NCBI GenBank assembly: GCA_011170375.1
Contig: DUEV01000005.1
Location: 168,231 to 232,230 of the forward strand
DNA from: Dehalococcoidia bacterium
Lineage (GTDB): Bacteria; Chloroflexota; Dehalococcoidia; Dehalococcoidales; Fen-1064
Direction of reading: 5' to 3'
Length of the DNA stretch: 64,000 nucleotides
Shown: in pieces, positions 1 to 9,128 of the stretch
Position numbering within the stretch: position 1 is the stretch's first letter
Layout of the letters: every line of letters starts with the position of its first letter
Notes under the pieces: generated by a model
What the model saw: the letters and a program-made list of their open reading frames with translations, nothing else
Databases searched by the model: none
What the model was told of the DNA's origin: nothing
Made by a program: the position numbers and the translations under genes

Positions 1-450
1 GTAGATAACACGGGCAACTTCCCCGTGGGCAATGACGAAGTCGTTCAGGGCATAAAATTTTCGTGGCTCGGGTGATTCACTGGTAGCCGGGAGTTCGGCT
101 TCGAGTATTGACCGCTCGTCGAACCAGCCTTCTCCATCTAACAGGGAGGCGAGTTTCTCTCGAGCTTCATCGACACTGAGTTCGGTCATAAAGCCGAGGT
201 TGCCCAGGTTGATGCCCGTAATCGGCACCGACCGCGGTAGAATTGCCTGTGCGGCGCGGAGTATTGTACCGTCACCACCGATACTGAGTACCAGGTCGGT
301 ATCGTCCACCTGGGCCCTGGCAGATTCTCCTTCCCAGGCGGAACAGAGCCAGGTGGAGATGCCCCTGGTGTTAAGGGATTCTCCCAGTTCTCTGGCCAGG
401 TTACCGGCGGCCTCATTCAGGGGGTGAAAGATAATGCCAACCTTTTTCAT
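1..450 (-). CDS. nadK: NAD kinase, C-terminal part truncated by window edge
   Basis: Reverse-strand ORF from ATG at 450, MKKVGIIFHPLNEAAGNLARELGE...LVLSIGGDGTILRAAQ...GINLGNLGFMTEL; GGDGT and NLGxLGF motifs of NAD kinases; open to window edge. Confidence 0.88.
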   Translation of the reverse strand, partial: MKKVGIIFHPLNEAAGNLARELGESLNTRGISTWLCSAWEGESARAQVDDTDLVLSIGGDGTILRAAQAILPRSVPITGINLGNLGFMTELSVDEAREKLASLLDGEGWFDERSILEAELPATSESPEPRKFYALNDFVIAHGEVARVIY

Positions 451-571
451 AGTCGTACCACGTAATTTCAGTAGTGAGAGTATTCACTGGTGAGGCTAAA
501 TGCAGTGTAGCATCGGTGTCGTAGGGTGTCAAATCTAGTCGCTGCTTCTCATTTCGGGCTACATCTCACCT

Positions 572-600
572 TTGACTTTAACCCCATTTGGCGCTAATCT
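572..600 (+). promoter_or_regulatory. sigma70-like promoter TTGACT-17-TAATCT
   Basis: Hexamers with 17 nt spacer upstream of the 639 CDS. Confidence 0.4.
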
Positions 601-638
601 ATCAGGCAGAGGAGCGGACAAGGCACATAAGGGGGTAG

Positions 639-1211
639 ATGCCAGCGATGGAAGGAAGAATAGTATATTTTAACAGTCCGGGAGAGGTGAACACCGACGA
701 GACCCTGCGTATCGCCAGAAAGCGTGCTGAGGAACTGGGGATAAAGACGGTCGTGTTAGCCACCACAGTTGGGGGTACGGCAGCGAAGAGTGTTGATGTC
801 TTCGAGGGGATGAGGATAATTGCCGTCACTCACTTTACCGGCATGAAAGAGCCCAACTTTCAGGAGCTGACCGACGAGAACCGTAAGAAGTTCGAGAGTA
901 AGGGTGGTATTGTCCTGACGACGACACACGCCTTTACCGGCATCGGCGGCGCCATGCGTAAGAAGTTCAACATGTATCTCCTGGGGGATGTGATTGCCAA
1001 CACACTACGAATATTCGGGCAGGGAATGAAGGTGGTCTGCGAGATTACCCTGATGGCGGCGGATGCTGGCCTGGTGCAGACCGGTGAGGATGTCATTGCC
1101 ATCGCCGGTAGCGGCCGGGGAGCCGATACGGCCGTGGTCCTCAAACCGGTCAACACCAATAACTTCTTCGACCTGAAGATAAGGGAGATTCTCTGCAAAC
1201 CTCATTTCTAG
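639..1211 (+). CDS. pyruvate kinase C-terminal-domain-like protein
   Basis: 190 aa ORF; PK_C-like fold signature (ARKRAEELGIKTVVLATTVGGTA...VVLKPVNTNNFFDLKIREI), stand-alone domain. Confidence 0.7.
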   Translation: MPAMEGRIVYFNSPGEVNTDETLRIARKRAEELGIKTVVLATTVGGTAAKSVDVFEGMRIIAVTHFTGMKEPNFQELTDENRKKFESKGGIVLTTTHAFTGIGGAMRKKFNMYLLGDVIANTLRIFGQGMKVVCEITLMAADAGLVQTGEDVIAIAGSGRGADTAVVLKPVNTNNFFDLKIREILCKPHF

Positions 1212-1300
1212 TCTAGGACGCCAAGGGGGACACCCCATGAATTATCGAGTGCTGTGATGAGGGATGTTTAAGAAGGGTGAAAAACTTCTTCTAATCTCTT

Positions 1301-1326
1301 CCCCCTCCCCTTTGAAGGAGAGGGGG
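1301..1326. repeat. GC-rich intergenic hairpin repeat (CCCCCTCCCCTTTGAAGGAGAGGGGG)
   Basis: Imperfect palindrome; similar elements near 10363 and 7787. Confidence 0.45.
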
Positions 1327-1382
1327 ATACAGGGGGAGAGGTAGTCGTGACCTTAAGAGAAGGCCAGGAAGGTTACAGGTAA

Positions 1383-1886
1383 ATGGGCTATCAGGAACAT
1401 AAACATAGTGCTATAAAGAGTGTGAACTGCGCTGTTATCATCATCTCCGACAGCCGCACGGAGCAGGATGATGAGTCGGGTAAGCTCATCAAGCAGCGGC
1501 TGGCCGATAACGGACACCACGTGCTCTCCTATGGCATTCTGAAGAACGATGCCGACGCTATCCGGGCAAAGATGCAGGGACTCGTAGGGCAGGAGGGGCT
1601 TCAGGTCATTATTACCAGTGGTGGCACCGGGGTGAGTCACCGCGACGTCACCGTGGACACTATCGAACCGATGCTGGAAAAGCGCCTTGAAGGCTTTGGA
1701 GAGCTTTTCCGGTACCTGAGCTACCAGGAGATAGGCACCGGCAGCATCCTTAGCCGGGCGGTGGCCGGTATCATCAGAGGCAAGGTCATGCTCTGCTTCC
1801 CTGGCTCTCTCAACGCGGCCACGTTAGCAATGGACAAGATAATCCTGCCGGAGATTGGGCATCTGGTCAGGGAAGCAAGGCGGTAG
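1383..1886 (+). CDS. moaB: MogA/MoaB family molybdenum cofactor biosynthesis protein
   Basis: SVNCAVIIISDSRTEQDDESGKLI...VIITSGGTGVSHRDVT; classic MoaB/MogA motifs. Confidence 0.9.
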   Translation: MGYQEHKHSAIKSVNCAVIIISDSRTEQDDESGKLIKQRLADNGHHVLSYGILKNDADAIRAKMQGLVGQEGLQVIITSGGTGVSHRDVTVDTIEPMLEKRLEGFGELFRYLSYQEIGTGSILSRAVAGIIRGKVMLCFPGSLNAATLAMDKIILPEIGHLVREARR

Positions 1887-1888
1887 GG

Positions 1889-2368
1889 CTATCGTCCCCT
1901 CTGCAAGTACAATCGGTGTGCAAAATCCCGAAATCCGTGTTTCCCCCAGAAAGAGTAGCCCACCTGATTTCTGGCGGCCACTGTTAGCTCAATCATATAT
2001 ATATCTTGTGAGGCGAACCACTCGAATATTCTGTCCAGCATCTGCTCTCCGATGCCCTTCCTCCGGTAGTCGGCTGTGATTACCATAGTGTCGATATATC
2101 CGTACGTCTCACGCTCCACCCATATCTGTGCGTACTTGTTCACCTGCGAAATTGAGAAGCCAATTGCCCGGTTCTTGTCCAGAGCGACCAGGACGAGTGT
2201 ATCTTCTCCTCCCATTAGCTATCTGAGGTGCTGCTCAAAGCCGATGTACGCATCTTCTCTCATAGGTAAGCGTGGGTCGATGTCCTTGTGGTGGTCCATG
2301 AACTCTCTCCAGAGTTCCACTATATCGGGGATGTGGGACTCGGTTGCCTCTACTATCTCTATCGACAC
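1889..2368 (-). pseudogene. GNAT N-acetyltransferase interrupted by one in-frame TAG (2219-2221)
   Basis: GTG at 2368: (M)SIEIVEATESHIPDIVELWREFMDHHKDIDPRLPMREDAYIGFEQHLR*LMGGEDTLVLVALDKNRAIGF...RRKGIGEQMLDRIFEW; continuous frame, only the amber interrupts a normal-length GNAT. Confidence 0.75.
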
Positions 2369-2371
2369 AAC

Positions 2372-2851
2372 CTATTCCTCTTTGCGACGGTACGTCCCGC
2401 TCTTGCCGCCGGTCTTACTCTCCAGGTATATCTCGCTGAGCGTCATGCCTTTGTCAACAGCCTTGCACATGTCGTAGATAGTCAGGGCACTCACTGAGGC
2501 AGCCACCAACGCCTCCATCTCCACTCCGGTCTTGCCGGTGCTCTTGGCACAGGCGGTAATTTCTATGCAGTCATTACCAGAAAAGTCGAAGTCTACGCTG
2601 ACATCATCGAGCAGGAGCGTATGGCAGAGCGGTATCAGGTCGGGAGTTTTTTTGGCGGCGGTGATGCCGGCCAGCCGCGCTACTGCCAGGACATCACCCT
2701 TTTTTATCTCGTTGGCCTTGACCAGCTTCAGGGTTTCCGGTTTCATTGTTATCCTGCCCTTGGCAACAGCTTCACGTACAGTATCCGCCTTCTGGCTGAC
2801 ATCAACCATACGTGCTTCGCCCTCCGGGTTAACATGACTGAGCTCGGTCAT
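2372..2851 (-). CDS. moaC: cyclic pyranopterin monophosphate synthase MoaC
   Basis: [34 protein letters not shown]...[17 protein letters not shown]...[25 protein letters not shown]. Confidence 0.96.
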   Translation of the reverse strand: MTELSHVNPEGEARMVDVSQKADTVREAVAKGRITMKPETLKLVKANEIKKGDVLAVARLAGITAAKKTPDLIPLCHTLLLDDVSVDFDFSGNDCIEITACAKSTGKTGVEMEALVAASVSALTIYDMCKAVDKGMTLSEIYLESKTGGKSGTYRRKEE

Positions 2852-2951
2852 TGTCCGCCTCCTCGCGCAACTGGCTGCAGGAACTTATATAGGGCAAGTA
2901 TATCAAATCATAGCGGAAGCGTCATCCGTTCTTTTTGGCTATAATGATGGC

Positions 2952-3401
2952 ATGGAAGAACCACGTACCGACGAAGATGTGCCAGAAAGAATTGAAATTC
3001 CTTGCTTCCGCTGCGGGGTCTGCTGTATGGAGTACTCGCCGAGGGTGACTGCGGCGGAGGCCGAGCACATTGCTGACTCTTTAGGAGTCTCTCTCGAAAA
3101 CTTTTTGGAGAGGTACGTCGATGATTCCTGGTTTGAGCCGGGATTCTATCTCATTGATAATCAAGACGGGGCCTGCATTTTCCTGGCTGATACCGAAGAC
3201 AGCCGGGTGTTCTCTTGCCTCATTCATCCGGTCAGGCCCGAGGTCTGTCGGGAGTGGCAACCAGGCCTCGAGCGCAAGGAATGCCTGGAAGGGCTTGAGA
3301 AGTGTTGGGGGCTGTCCGTGGACTCATCGGGGCAACTCCAGGGATCTGAAGCGAAAATCCAGGAGTTTCAGTCGGCTCTCAAATCAGGAAAGTCTCTGTA
3401 A
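2952..3401 (+). CDS. YkgJ-family cysteine cluster protein
   Basis: IPCFRCGVCCMEYSPRVTAAEAEHIA (CxxCxxCC) and C-terminal CxxHPVRPEVCREW. Confidence 0.75.
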   Translation: MEEPRTDEDVPERIEIPCFRCGVCCMEYSPRVTAAEAEHIADSLGVSLENFLERYVDDSWFEPGFYLIDNQDGACIFLADTEDSRVFSCLIHPVRPEVCREWQPGLERKECLEGLEKCWGLSVDSSGQLQGSEAKIQEFQSALKSGKSL

Positions 3402-3408
3402 CTCGGGA

Positions 3409-3939
3409 CTATCTATCCGACCAGCCTTTACCTTTCAACAGGCCGCGTGCATAGGCCGCCTGGCTGACGTGCTGAAGGCCTTCGTTGATAACACCGATTA
3501 AACGCGCCTCAACCGGTCGGGTCATGCCCAGCGTCGGGCTGTGTGATTCCCGTTCGAGTTCGGTCTCTGAGAGCCTGCTGTTGATATAGTTTTGTATACG
3601 CTCGACTACCGCCCGGTGGTATTCCAAGATAGTTGCGCTGTCTGGTGAGCGAAAGGCGGCAGCCTCTTTCGGGCTGTGTTTAACCCCCGTCTCACTGGGG
3701 TCGGGGGCGCGATTGAACTTGAGGTACCACTTATCTTTTATCCAGAGCTGCTCCTCCCCCGCAATCTCCGACATGTTTCTGTCGTGGCTGCGTGTCAGGT
3801 GCCAGGCGAGCCAGCCGATGCTGTTGCTGTCGGGAGACGGTTGCCGATTGAGGTCATCAGTGGATAGTCCCTCCAGTACCCTCTCCAGCTCCTGGGATAT
3901 TCGTACAAAAAGGTCGGTGACAAATTGCTGCCATTCCAT
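3409..3939 (-). CDS. DinB family protein
   Basis: MEWQQFVTDLFVRISQELERVLEGLSTDDLNRQP...GWLAWHLTRSHDRNMSEI; DinB/MDMPI-like helical bundle. Confidence 0.75.
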   Translation of the reverse strand: MEWQQFVTDLFVRISQELERVLEGLSTDDLNRQPSPDSNSIGWLAWHLTRSHDRNMSEIAGEEQLWIKDKWYLKFNRAPDPSETGVKHSPKEAAAFRSPDSATILEYHRAVVERIQNYINSRLSETELERESHSPTLGMTRPVEARLIGVINEGLQHVSQAAYARGLLKGKGWSDR

Positions 3940-4091
3940 GACTGCCTCCTGTGGGGGTGGAATTGTAATTTCACATACTAACAGAACATCGTCGGTTTGC
4001 CAACTGATAGCAGCTTGACACCCTGTAGGCAAGGTCTTAACATGGCTATCATACCTGTATGGGAAAACAGTAAGGGGAAGGAGTCTTCATC

Positions 4092-4928
4092 ATGGAGTAC
4101 AAACATATAATCTATCGACCGGGAAAGGTGGCCCGCATAATACTCAACCGACCGCGCTACTACAACGCCCAGAGTAGGCTGATGCGTGAGGAGATGGACG
4201 ATGCTTTTGCCCGGGCGGCTGAGGATGACGAGGTAGGTGCTATTGTTCTGTCCGGTGAGGGGAAACACTTCTCCAGCGGACATGACTTGGGAACGCCGGA
4301 GGAGCTCGCCGAGCGCGAGGAGCGCGGTTTTCCGGCGACCCCGTACGGTCGTTATTTGCGTAATCGCGCTACCTGCATGGAGAACAGCTTGCGGTGGCGT
4401 AATGTACTCAAGCCGACCATCGCCATGGTGCATGGTAATTGTATTTTTGGTGGGATAATATTCGCCTCTGCCATGGATGTAATCTTTGCTGCGGAGGACG
4501 CCCTGTTCTTGCCCTCACTGTTGCAGTATTTCTCGGTGCCGTGGGATATCGGGCCGCGCCGGACCAAGGAGATATTATTCGAACACCGATTTATGACTGC
4601 CTGGGAGGCCTGTCGCTACGGTCTGGTCAACCGGGTCTTCCCTGCGGAGAAGCTTGAAGAAGAGACACTGGCCTACGCCGGGCGTGTGGCTGACAACTAC
4701 TTCACTAACCCATCAGGCCTGCGCATGGTCAAGTTTGCTGTCAACCATATGCAGGATGCCATGGGGTTCACCACGGAGATTGAAGCTGCCTATGAGAGCC
4801 AGTTTCTCTTTCTTGAGTTTCGGGACAGAGAGCGGCTCCGTGATGAGAAGGGTGGCATTGCCCGCGCTAAAATCGCTCAGGAGAACCTGGAAGCAAACCG
4901 ACCCTGGCTTGAGTCGTTACGTCCCTAA
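4092..4928 (+). CDS. enoyl-CoA hydratase/isomerase family protein
   Basis: VARIILNRPRYYNAQSRLMREEMDDAFARAAEDDEVGAIVLSGEGKHFSSGHDLG; crotonase family. Confidence 0.92.
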   Translation: MEYKHIIYRPGKVARIILNRPRYYNAQSRLMREEMDDAFARAAEDDEVGAIVLSGEGKHFSSGHDLGTPEELAEREERGFPATPYGRYLRNRATCMENSLRWRNVLKPTIAMVHGNCIFGGIIFASAMDVIFAAEDALFLPSLLQYFSVPWDIGPRRTKEILFEHRFMTAWEACRYGLVNRVFPAEKLEEETLAYAGRVADNYFTNPSGLRMVKFAVNHMQDAMGFTTEIEAAYESQFLFLEFRDRERLRDEKGGIARAKIAQENLEANRPWLESLRP

Positions 4929-5905
4929 CCACCAATCTGCCGCATCTGCCGCTTTTCGGGGGTGCCGTTCTCACCGAGGTGGTGCTGTTGCTGCTTGCGG
5001 GTTGCCGCTTCCTGTATCAGGCGTTCCAGTTCGGTGATGTCGGCACCACGGCGCAGCGGCCCCTTCAGGTCTATCTCGTCGTCATCGAGGAGGCACGGTC
5101 GGAGATGCCCGTCGGCGGTGAGGCGAAAACGGTTGCACTCGGCACAGAAACACTCAGTCACCGCCCCGATAAAGCCCAGCGTCCCGGGGGCGTCCGGCAG
5201 CTTGTAGTATCTGGCTGGGCCATTGCCGGACGTCGGCAGGTGAGGTTCGAGCTTGCCGAGAGAGGCCTCGATAGATGACATAATGTCCTTAATGGCTACC
5301 GTGCCATTGGCCCCGTTCCCGTTGACGAAAGGCATGTGCTCTATGAACCTGACATGCCAGCCGTCGGTGAGAGTCTTCCGGGCAAAGTCGAGTACCTCGT
5401 CGTCGTTTAAGTCTTTCAGTACCACCATGTTTATCTTTACCGGATTGAGTCCTGCCTTCCTGGCTGCCTCTATGCCTTCGAGCACGTCCTTAATTCGGTC
5501 ACTGCCGGTGATACGCTCGAACCTGTCTGGTTTCAGAGAGTCCAGGCTGACGTTGACCCGGCTGAGGCCGGCAGTCTTGAGCCCATCAGCGTGCCGGGCA
5601 AGCTGTGTCCCGTTGGTAGTCAGCGATACCTCGTCAATGCCGTCGGTCTGGGCCAGCATCTCGACCAGCCGATATAAGTCCATTCGCATCAAGGCCTCGC
5701 CGCCGGTAAGACGGAGCTTCTTAACGCCCAGTCCAGCCGCCGCCTTTACTATCTGGTGAATCTCCTCGTAGCGTAGTATGTAATCATGGCTCAATGTAGG
5801 GTCAAACCGGTCGGTGCAGTAGATGCAGCGCAGGTCGCAGCGGTCGGTAACCGAGATACGCATGTAGTTGATGCGCCGGCTGAAAGAATCAACCAGGTCT
5901 GTCAT
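4925..5905 (-). CDS. moaA: GTP 3',8-cyclase MoaA
   Basis: INYMRISVTDRCDLRCIYC radical SAM CxxxCxxC; C-terminal CFCAECNRFRLTADGHLRPCL cluster. Confidence 0.96.
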   Translation of the reverse strand: MTDLVDSFSRRINYMRISVTDRCDLRCIYCTDRFDPTLSHDYILRYEEIHQIVKAAAGLGVKKLRLTGGEALMRMDLYRLVEMLAQTDGIDEVSLTTNGTQLARHADGLKTAGLSRVNVSLDSLKPDRFERITGSDRIKDVLEGIEAARKAGLNPVKINMVVLKDLNDDEVLDFARKTLTDGWHVRFIEHMPFVNGNGANGTVAIKDIMSSIEASLGKLEPHLPTSGNGPARYYKLPDAPGTLGFIGAVTECFCAECNRFRLTADGHLRPCLLDDDEIDLKGPLRRGADITELERLIQEAATRKQQQHHLGENGTPEKRQMRQIGG

Positions 5906-5959
5906 GTTTCCATCTCCATCTTATCATAAACACCGCAGTCTTTCTTTATTGTGGCCATC

Positions 5960-7051
5960 TTAGCCCCGCCTTATTACATGAACAGCCGTCGCCTTGAAAG
6001 AGGCGTAGACCTTTTTCCCCTTTTCCAGAGGCATCTCTTCGACGGAACGCCTGGTTACCAGGGCAACGAGCCGGAAACCACAGTCGATTTCAACGCGGGC
6101 GACCGGTCCTGTGAAGGTTAACCGGGTAATATCGCCAGTGAACGTATTTCTGGCGCTGCTGGAGAGGCGGGACAGGGCCAGGATCACTTCCTCGGAGCGG
6201 ATGCAGGCGTGGATTTGCTCCCCTACGGCGCAGTCCGACACTGCCTCAATAACGCTGTCATCGGTGCCGATAGTGACCACGTTGTCTTCACTGGATACGA
6301 CCACCCCATTGATGATGTTCTCAATTCCGACGAATTTTGCCATCTCGCGATTCCGCGGGGAGTTAAGTGCCTCATGCCAGCCCCCCGTCTGCACAATTTC
6401 GCCATTAAGCAGCATGCCTACCCTGTCAGCCAGTCGTTGTCCCTGGGACATGTCGTGGGTGGCCATCACGATGGTCGTGCGATACTGTTGAATGATATCG
6501 GTTATCAGTTCCTCAATCTTAGCTGTCGAGACAGGGTCGAGATTGGCGGTGGGTTCATCAAGCAACAGCACCTCCGGTTCAGTGGCTATCGCTCGGGCAA
6601 TGGCCACCCTCTGCATTTCGCCTCCGGAGAGCATCCGGGCGTTTCGCTTATGGAAGTCAACCATGCCAATCATGTCCAGGATATCGTCGACCCGAGTGTG
6701 GACATTTTCCCGACTAACTCCTCGCCACTTGAGGCCGTAAGCGATGTTGTCATATACGCTGGCGTTGAACACCACCGGCTTCTGGAGGACGAAGGCCATG
6801 CGGCGTCGTGTATCCAGCCGTTGTCGGTCCGATTCGGTGACATCAGTGCCATTAAAGTAGACCTTGCCCTGACTTGGCTTATCAATCAGGTCGAGCAGCC
6901 GCAGTAGCGTCGTCTTGCCCGAGCCGGTCGGACCGATGAGGGCAAAGACCTCACCCTGCTCTATTCTGAGGTTGATGTCCCTCAGGACATCCCGCCCATT
7001 GAGCCTCTGTCCCAGGTCTGTGGTCTCAATTATCGGTTTGTTGTTGGACAC
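5960..7051 (-). CDS. tungstate/molybdate ABC transporter ATP-binding protein (TupC/WtpC-like, TOBE domain)
   Basis: GPTGSGKTTLLR Walker A, LSGGEMQRVAIARA signature, LLLDEPTANLD; next to TupB/TupA-like genes. Confidence 0.86.
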   Translation of the reverse strand: MSNNKPIIETTDLGQRLNGRDVLRDINLRIEQGEVFALIGPTGSGKTTLLRLLDLIDKPSQGKVYFNGTDVTESDRQRLDTRRRMAFVLQKPVVFNASVYDNIAYGLKWRGVSRENVHTRVDDILDMIGMVDFHKRNARMLSGGEMQRVAIARAIATEPEVLLLDEPTANLDPVSTAKIEELITDIIQQYRTTIVMATHDMSQGQRLADRVGMLLNGEIVQTGGWHEALNSPRNREMAKFVGIENIINGVVVSSEDNVVTIGTDDSVIEAVSDCAVGEQIHACIRSEEVILALSRLSSSARNTFTGDITRLTFTGPVARVEIDCGFRLVALVTRRSVEEMPLEKGKKVYASFKATAVHVIRRG

Positions 7052-7053
7052 TT

Positions 7054-7719
7054 TTACCTCTGCTGTAGTCTGTTAAGGACGATACTAACCACCAGGGCGA
7101 TGAATAACAGGATTATGCCCAGGGCTATTGATAGCTCCAGTTCTCCTTTGGATGTTTCCAGCGAAATCGCCGTTGTGAGGGTTCTGGTAAAGCCCCTGAT
7201 GTTACCCCCCACCATCAACGATAGCCCCACCTCTGATATTGCCCTGCCGAACCCCATTATCACCGCGCCCAGCATAGCAAAGCGTGCTTCTTTTATGACT
7301 AGGGCTGCCGTCTGGAACCTGTTAGCTCCCAGGGAAATTGCCGTATCGGTCAGAGTCACGTCCACGCCGCGCAGTGCAGAAATGGTGAGACCCATCATTA
7401 TCGGTAGTACTAGCAATACCTGCCCGATGATGATTGCTGCCGGTGTGAACAGGAGTCCGAGATTGCCCAGTGGACCGGCACGGGAAATAAACACGAAGAC
7501 AAAAAGGCCGACAACAACGGTCGGTACACTGTAGAGGGTCTGTATGATGTTGACGAGTAGCCTTTTGCCACGGAAGCTATTGAAGTGTATCACACTGCCT
7601 AAAGGTATGGCGATAAGGGTGGCGATGGCACAGGAAGATGCTGCCAGTGCCAGCGACCTCCCGGCTATCTGCATCACTTCAGGGTCAAGCGATACAATCA
7701 GTTCTATTGCTTTGGTCAA
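7054..7719 (-). CDS. tungstate ABC transporter permease (TupB-like)
   Basis: Multi-TM permease with ISEVGLSLMVGGNIRGFTRTLTTAISLETSKGELELS, typical of TupB. Confidence 0.86.
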   Translation of the reverse strand: MTKAIELIVSLDPEVMQIAGRSLALAASSCAIATLIAIPLGSVIHFNSFRGKRLLVNIIQTLYSVPTVVVGLFVFVFISRAGPLGNLGLLFTPAAIIIGQVLLVLPIMMGLTISALRGVDVTLTDTAISLGANRFQTAALVIKEARFAMLGAVIMGFGRAISEVGLSLMVGGNIRGFTRTLTTAISLETSKGELELSIALGIILLFIALVVSIVLNRLQQR

Positions 7720-7820
7720 ACCGTCCCAGAGCGCTTCCAGTTTGCTTCTCTACTTATAAATGTATTTGTTTTTTCTTGAAGATAATCCCCTCCTCTTTGC
7801 TAAAGAGGAAGGGGAGTCAT

Positions 7821-7856
7821 GTCCGAAGGGGCAAGGAGCTAGATGCCCCTTCGGAC
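7821..7856. repeat. perfect 12-bp inverted repeat between tupB-like and tupA-like genes
   Basis: GTCCGAAGGGGC - 12 nt - GCCCCTTCGGAC; preceded by CCCCTCCTCTTT/AAAGAGGAAGGGG hairpin at 7787-7814. Confidence 0.6.
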
Positions 7857-7902
7857 TTCTCCCAGTGGGTGGGGGTACTCTAGTTTTGGATTTTGTCTTA
7901 TA

Positions 7903-8805
7903 CTATCCCGGCTCGTTACCGGCACAGGGGGTGAAAAGATGCATACCGTACTCTTCAACGCCGTAGTCACCGATTAGCTCCTGTATTTCCTCTGATGTGA
8001 GGAAATCTATCAGGTTATTGGCCATATCTATATTGGTGCTTGACACACTTTCTGGACTTATGGCAATCACCGAGTAAACATTTAACAGGATGCCGCCCTC
8101 GTCTACAATCGGTACCAGCTCCAGATCACTCTTGAAGGCTAGGTAGGTTCCCATGTCAGTGAGGGTGTAGGCTTCTAGCTCGTGGGCCATCGTCAGGGTT
8201 GGCCCCATGCCAATTCCGGCCTCGACGTACCACGTACCAGCGTTCCTTACGTCCTCGTAGTCATAGCCGGCGGCTGCCCAGATGGCCTTCTCCTTACTGT
8301 GTGTCCCGGAATCATCGCCCCGGGAGACAAAGCTGGCACTGCCGTCCTCCATCAGCTTCTGGAAGGCTGCCTCAGGAGTGAGGCCTTTGATTCCAGCCGG
8401 GTCATCCTCCGGACCGACGATGAGGAAGTAGTTATAGGCAAAGGGTACCCGTTCCACGCCATAGCCATCGGCGACAAACTGCAGCTCGCGTGACTTGGAG
8501 TGGACGGTAATGACGTCTACATCTCCCCGCTGCCCCCATTCCAGTGCTTTACCGGTACCGGCATACAGCACGTCCAGCTCAACATTGTACTCTTCCTCAA
8601 ACATGGGCTCCAGATATCCCCATAGACCGGTGTCGTATAGGCTGGTAGTGGTGGCCACCTGCAGTCTTTCCTGTGCTTTCAGGGGGGCTCCCGTTGCTTC
8701 CTCTGCTCCCTCGCAGGCTGTGAGTGCTCCCAGGGAGCCCACGACCAGCAGTAAAACGGCTAGGGTGCTGATAGTTATCTTCATTCGGCTGATATTAGTA
8801 TGCAC
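7903..8805 (-). CDS. tupA: tungstate-binding periplasmic protein (TupA-like)
   Basis: Lipoprotein-like N-terminus, LQVATTTSLYDTGLWGYLEPMFEEEYNVELDVLYAGTGKALEWGQRGDVDVITVHS; GTG start preceded by AAAGGA. Confidence 0.86.
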   Translation of the reverse strand: MHTNISRMKITISTLAVLLLVVGSLGALTACEGAEEATGAPLKAQERLQVATTTSLYDTGLWGYLEPMFEEEYNVELDVLYAGTGKALEWGQRGDVDVITVHSKSRELQFVADGYGVERVPFAYNYFLIVGPEDDPAGIKGLTPEAAFQKLMEDGSASFVSRGDDSGTHSKEKAIWAAAGYDYEDVRNAGTWYVEAGIGMGPTLTMAHELEAYTLTDMGTYLAFKSDLELVPIVDEGGILLNVYSVIAISPESVSSTNIDMANNLIDFLTSEEIQELIGDYGVEEYGMHLFTPCAGNEPG

Positions 8806-8874
8806 GACGAAATATCCTTTCTAAGTTTGGTAGTTTCGGTGTAAATTACCGCCTCCGTGCCTCTAGTAGTCATA

Positions 8875-8967
8875 TCAGGTGGGGTGACTCAGGCTGCAAT
8901 AGAGACGGCGATAGGCTGGAGAAAGATGATGGTGAATGTGGGAGTGCGCACGCACCTCTAGATTCAT
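8875..8967 (-). CDS. candidate 30-aa His-rich leader peptide
   Basis: MNLEVRAHSHIHHHLSPAYRRLYCSLSHPT; preceded by GGAAAGGAGAGCTGCT (SD-like AAGGAG). Confidence 0.35.
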   Translation of the reverse strand: MNLEVRAHSHIHHHLSPAYRRLYCSLSHPT

Positions 8968-8968
8968 A

Positions 8969-9073
8969 GCAGCTCTCCTTTCCAAACACGGGAGGTGGGA
9001 GGGTTTCCCCTCACGCCCTATCGTTTGCCTCTCATAGGCGGGTGCCCTTAGAGACGGCAACTCGGAGATCCGT
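8969..9073 (-). ncRNA. structured 5' leader of tupA; candidate Moco/Tuco-type riboswitch
   Basis: ACGGATCTCCGAGTTGCC...GAGAGGCAAACGATAGGGC...CCACCTCCCGTGTTTGGAAAGGAG in the leader of a W/Mo transporter; the CTCCGAG, CCTCCC and GGAAAGGAG blocks resemble my recollection of the Moco RNA consensus. No covariance search was run. Confidence 0.45.
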
Positions 9074-9098
9074 ATTGAATTATTAATAGACCATGTTC

Positions 9099-9128
9099 AG
9101 TATAGCCTGATGATAGCAGCGATGTCAA
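9099..9128 (-). promoter_or_regulatory. sigma70-like promoter TTGACA-18-TATACT for the tupA leader
   Basis: On minus strand TTGACA (9128-9123), TATACT (9104-9099); overlaps the rmuC stop codon. Confidence 0.6.
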
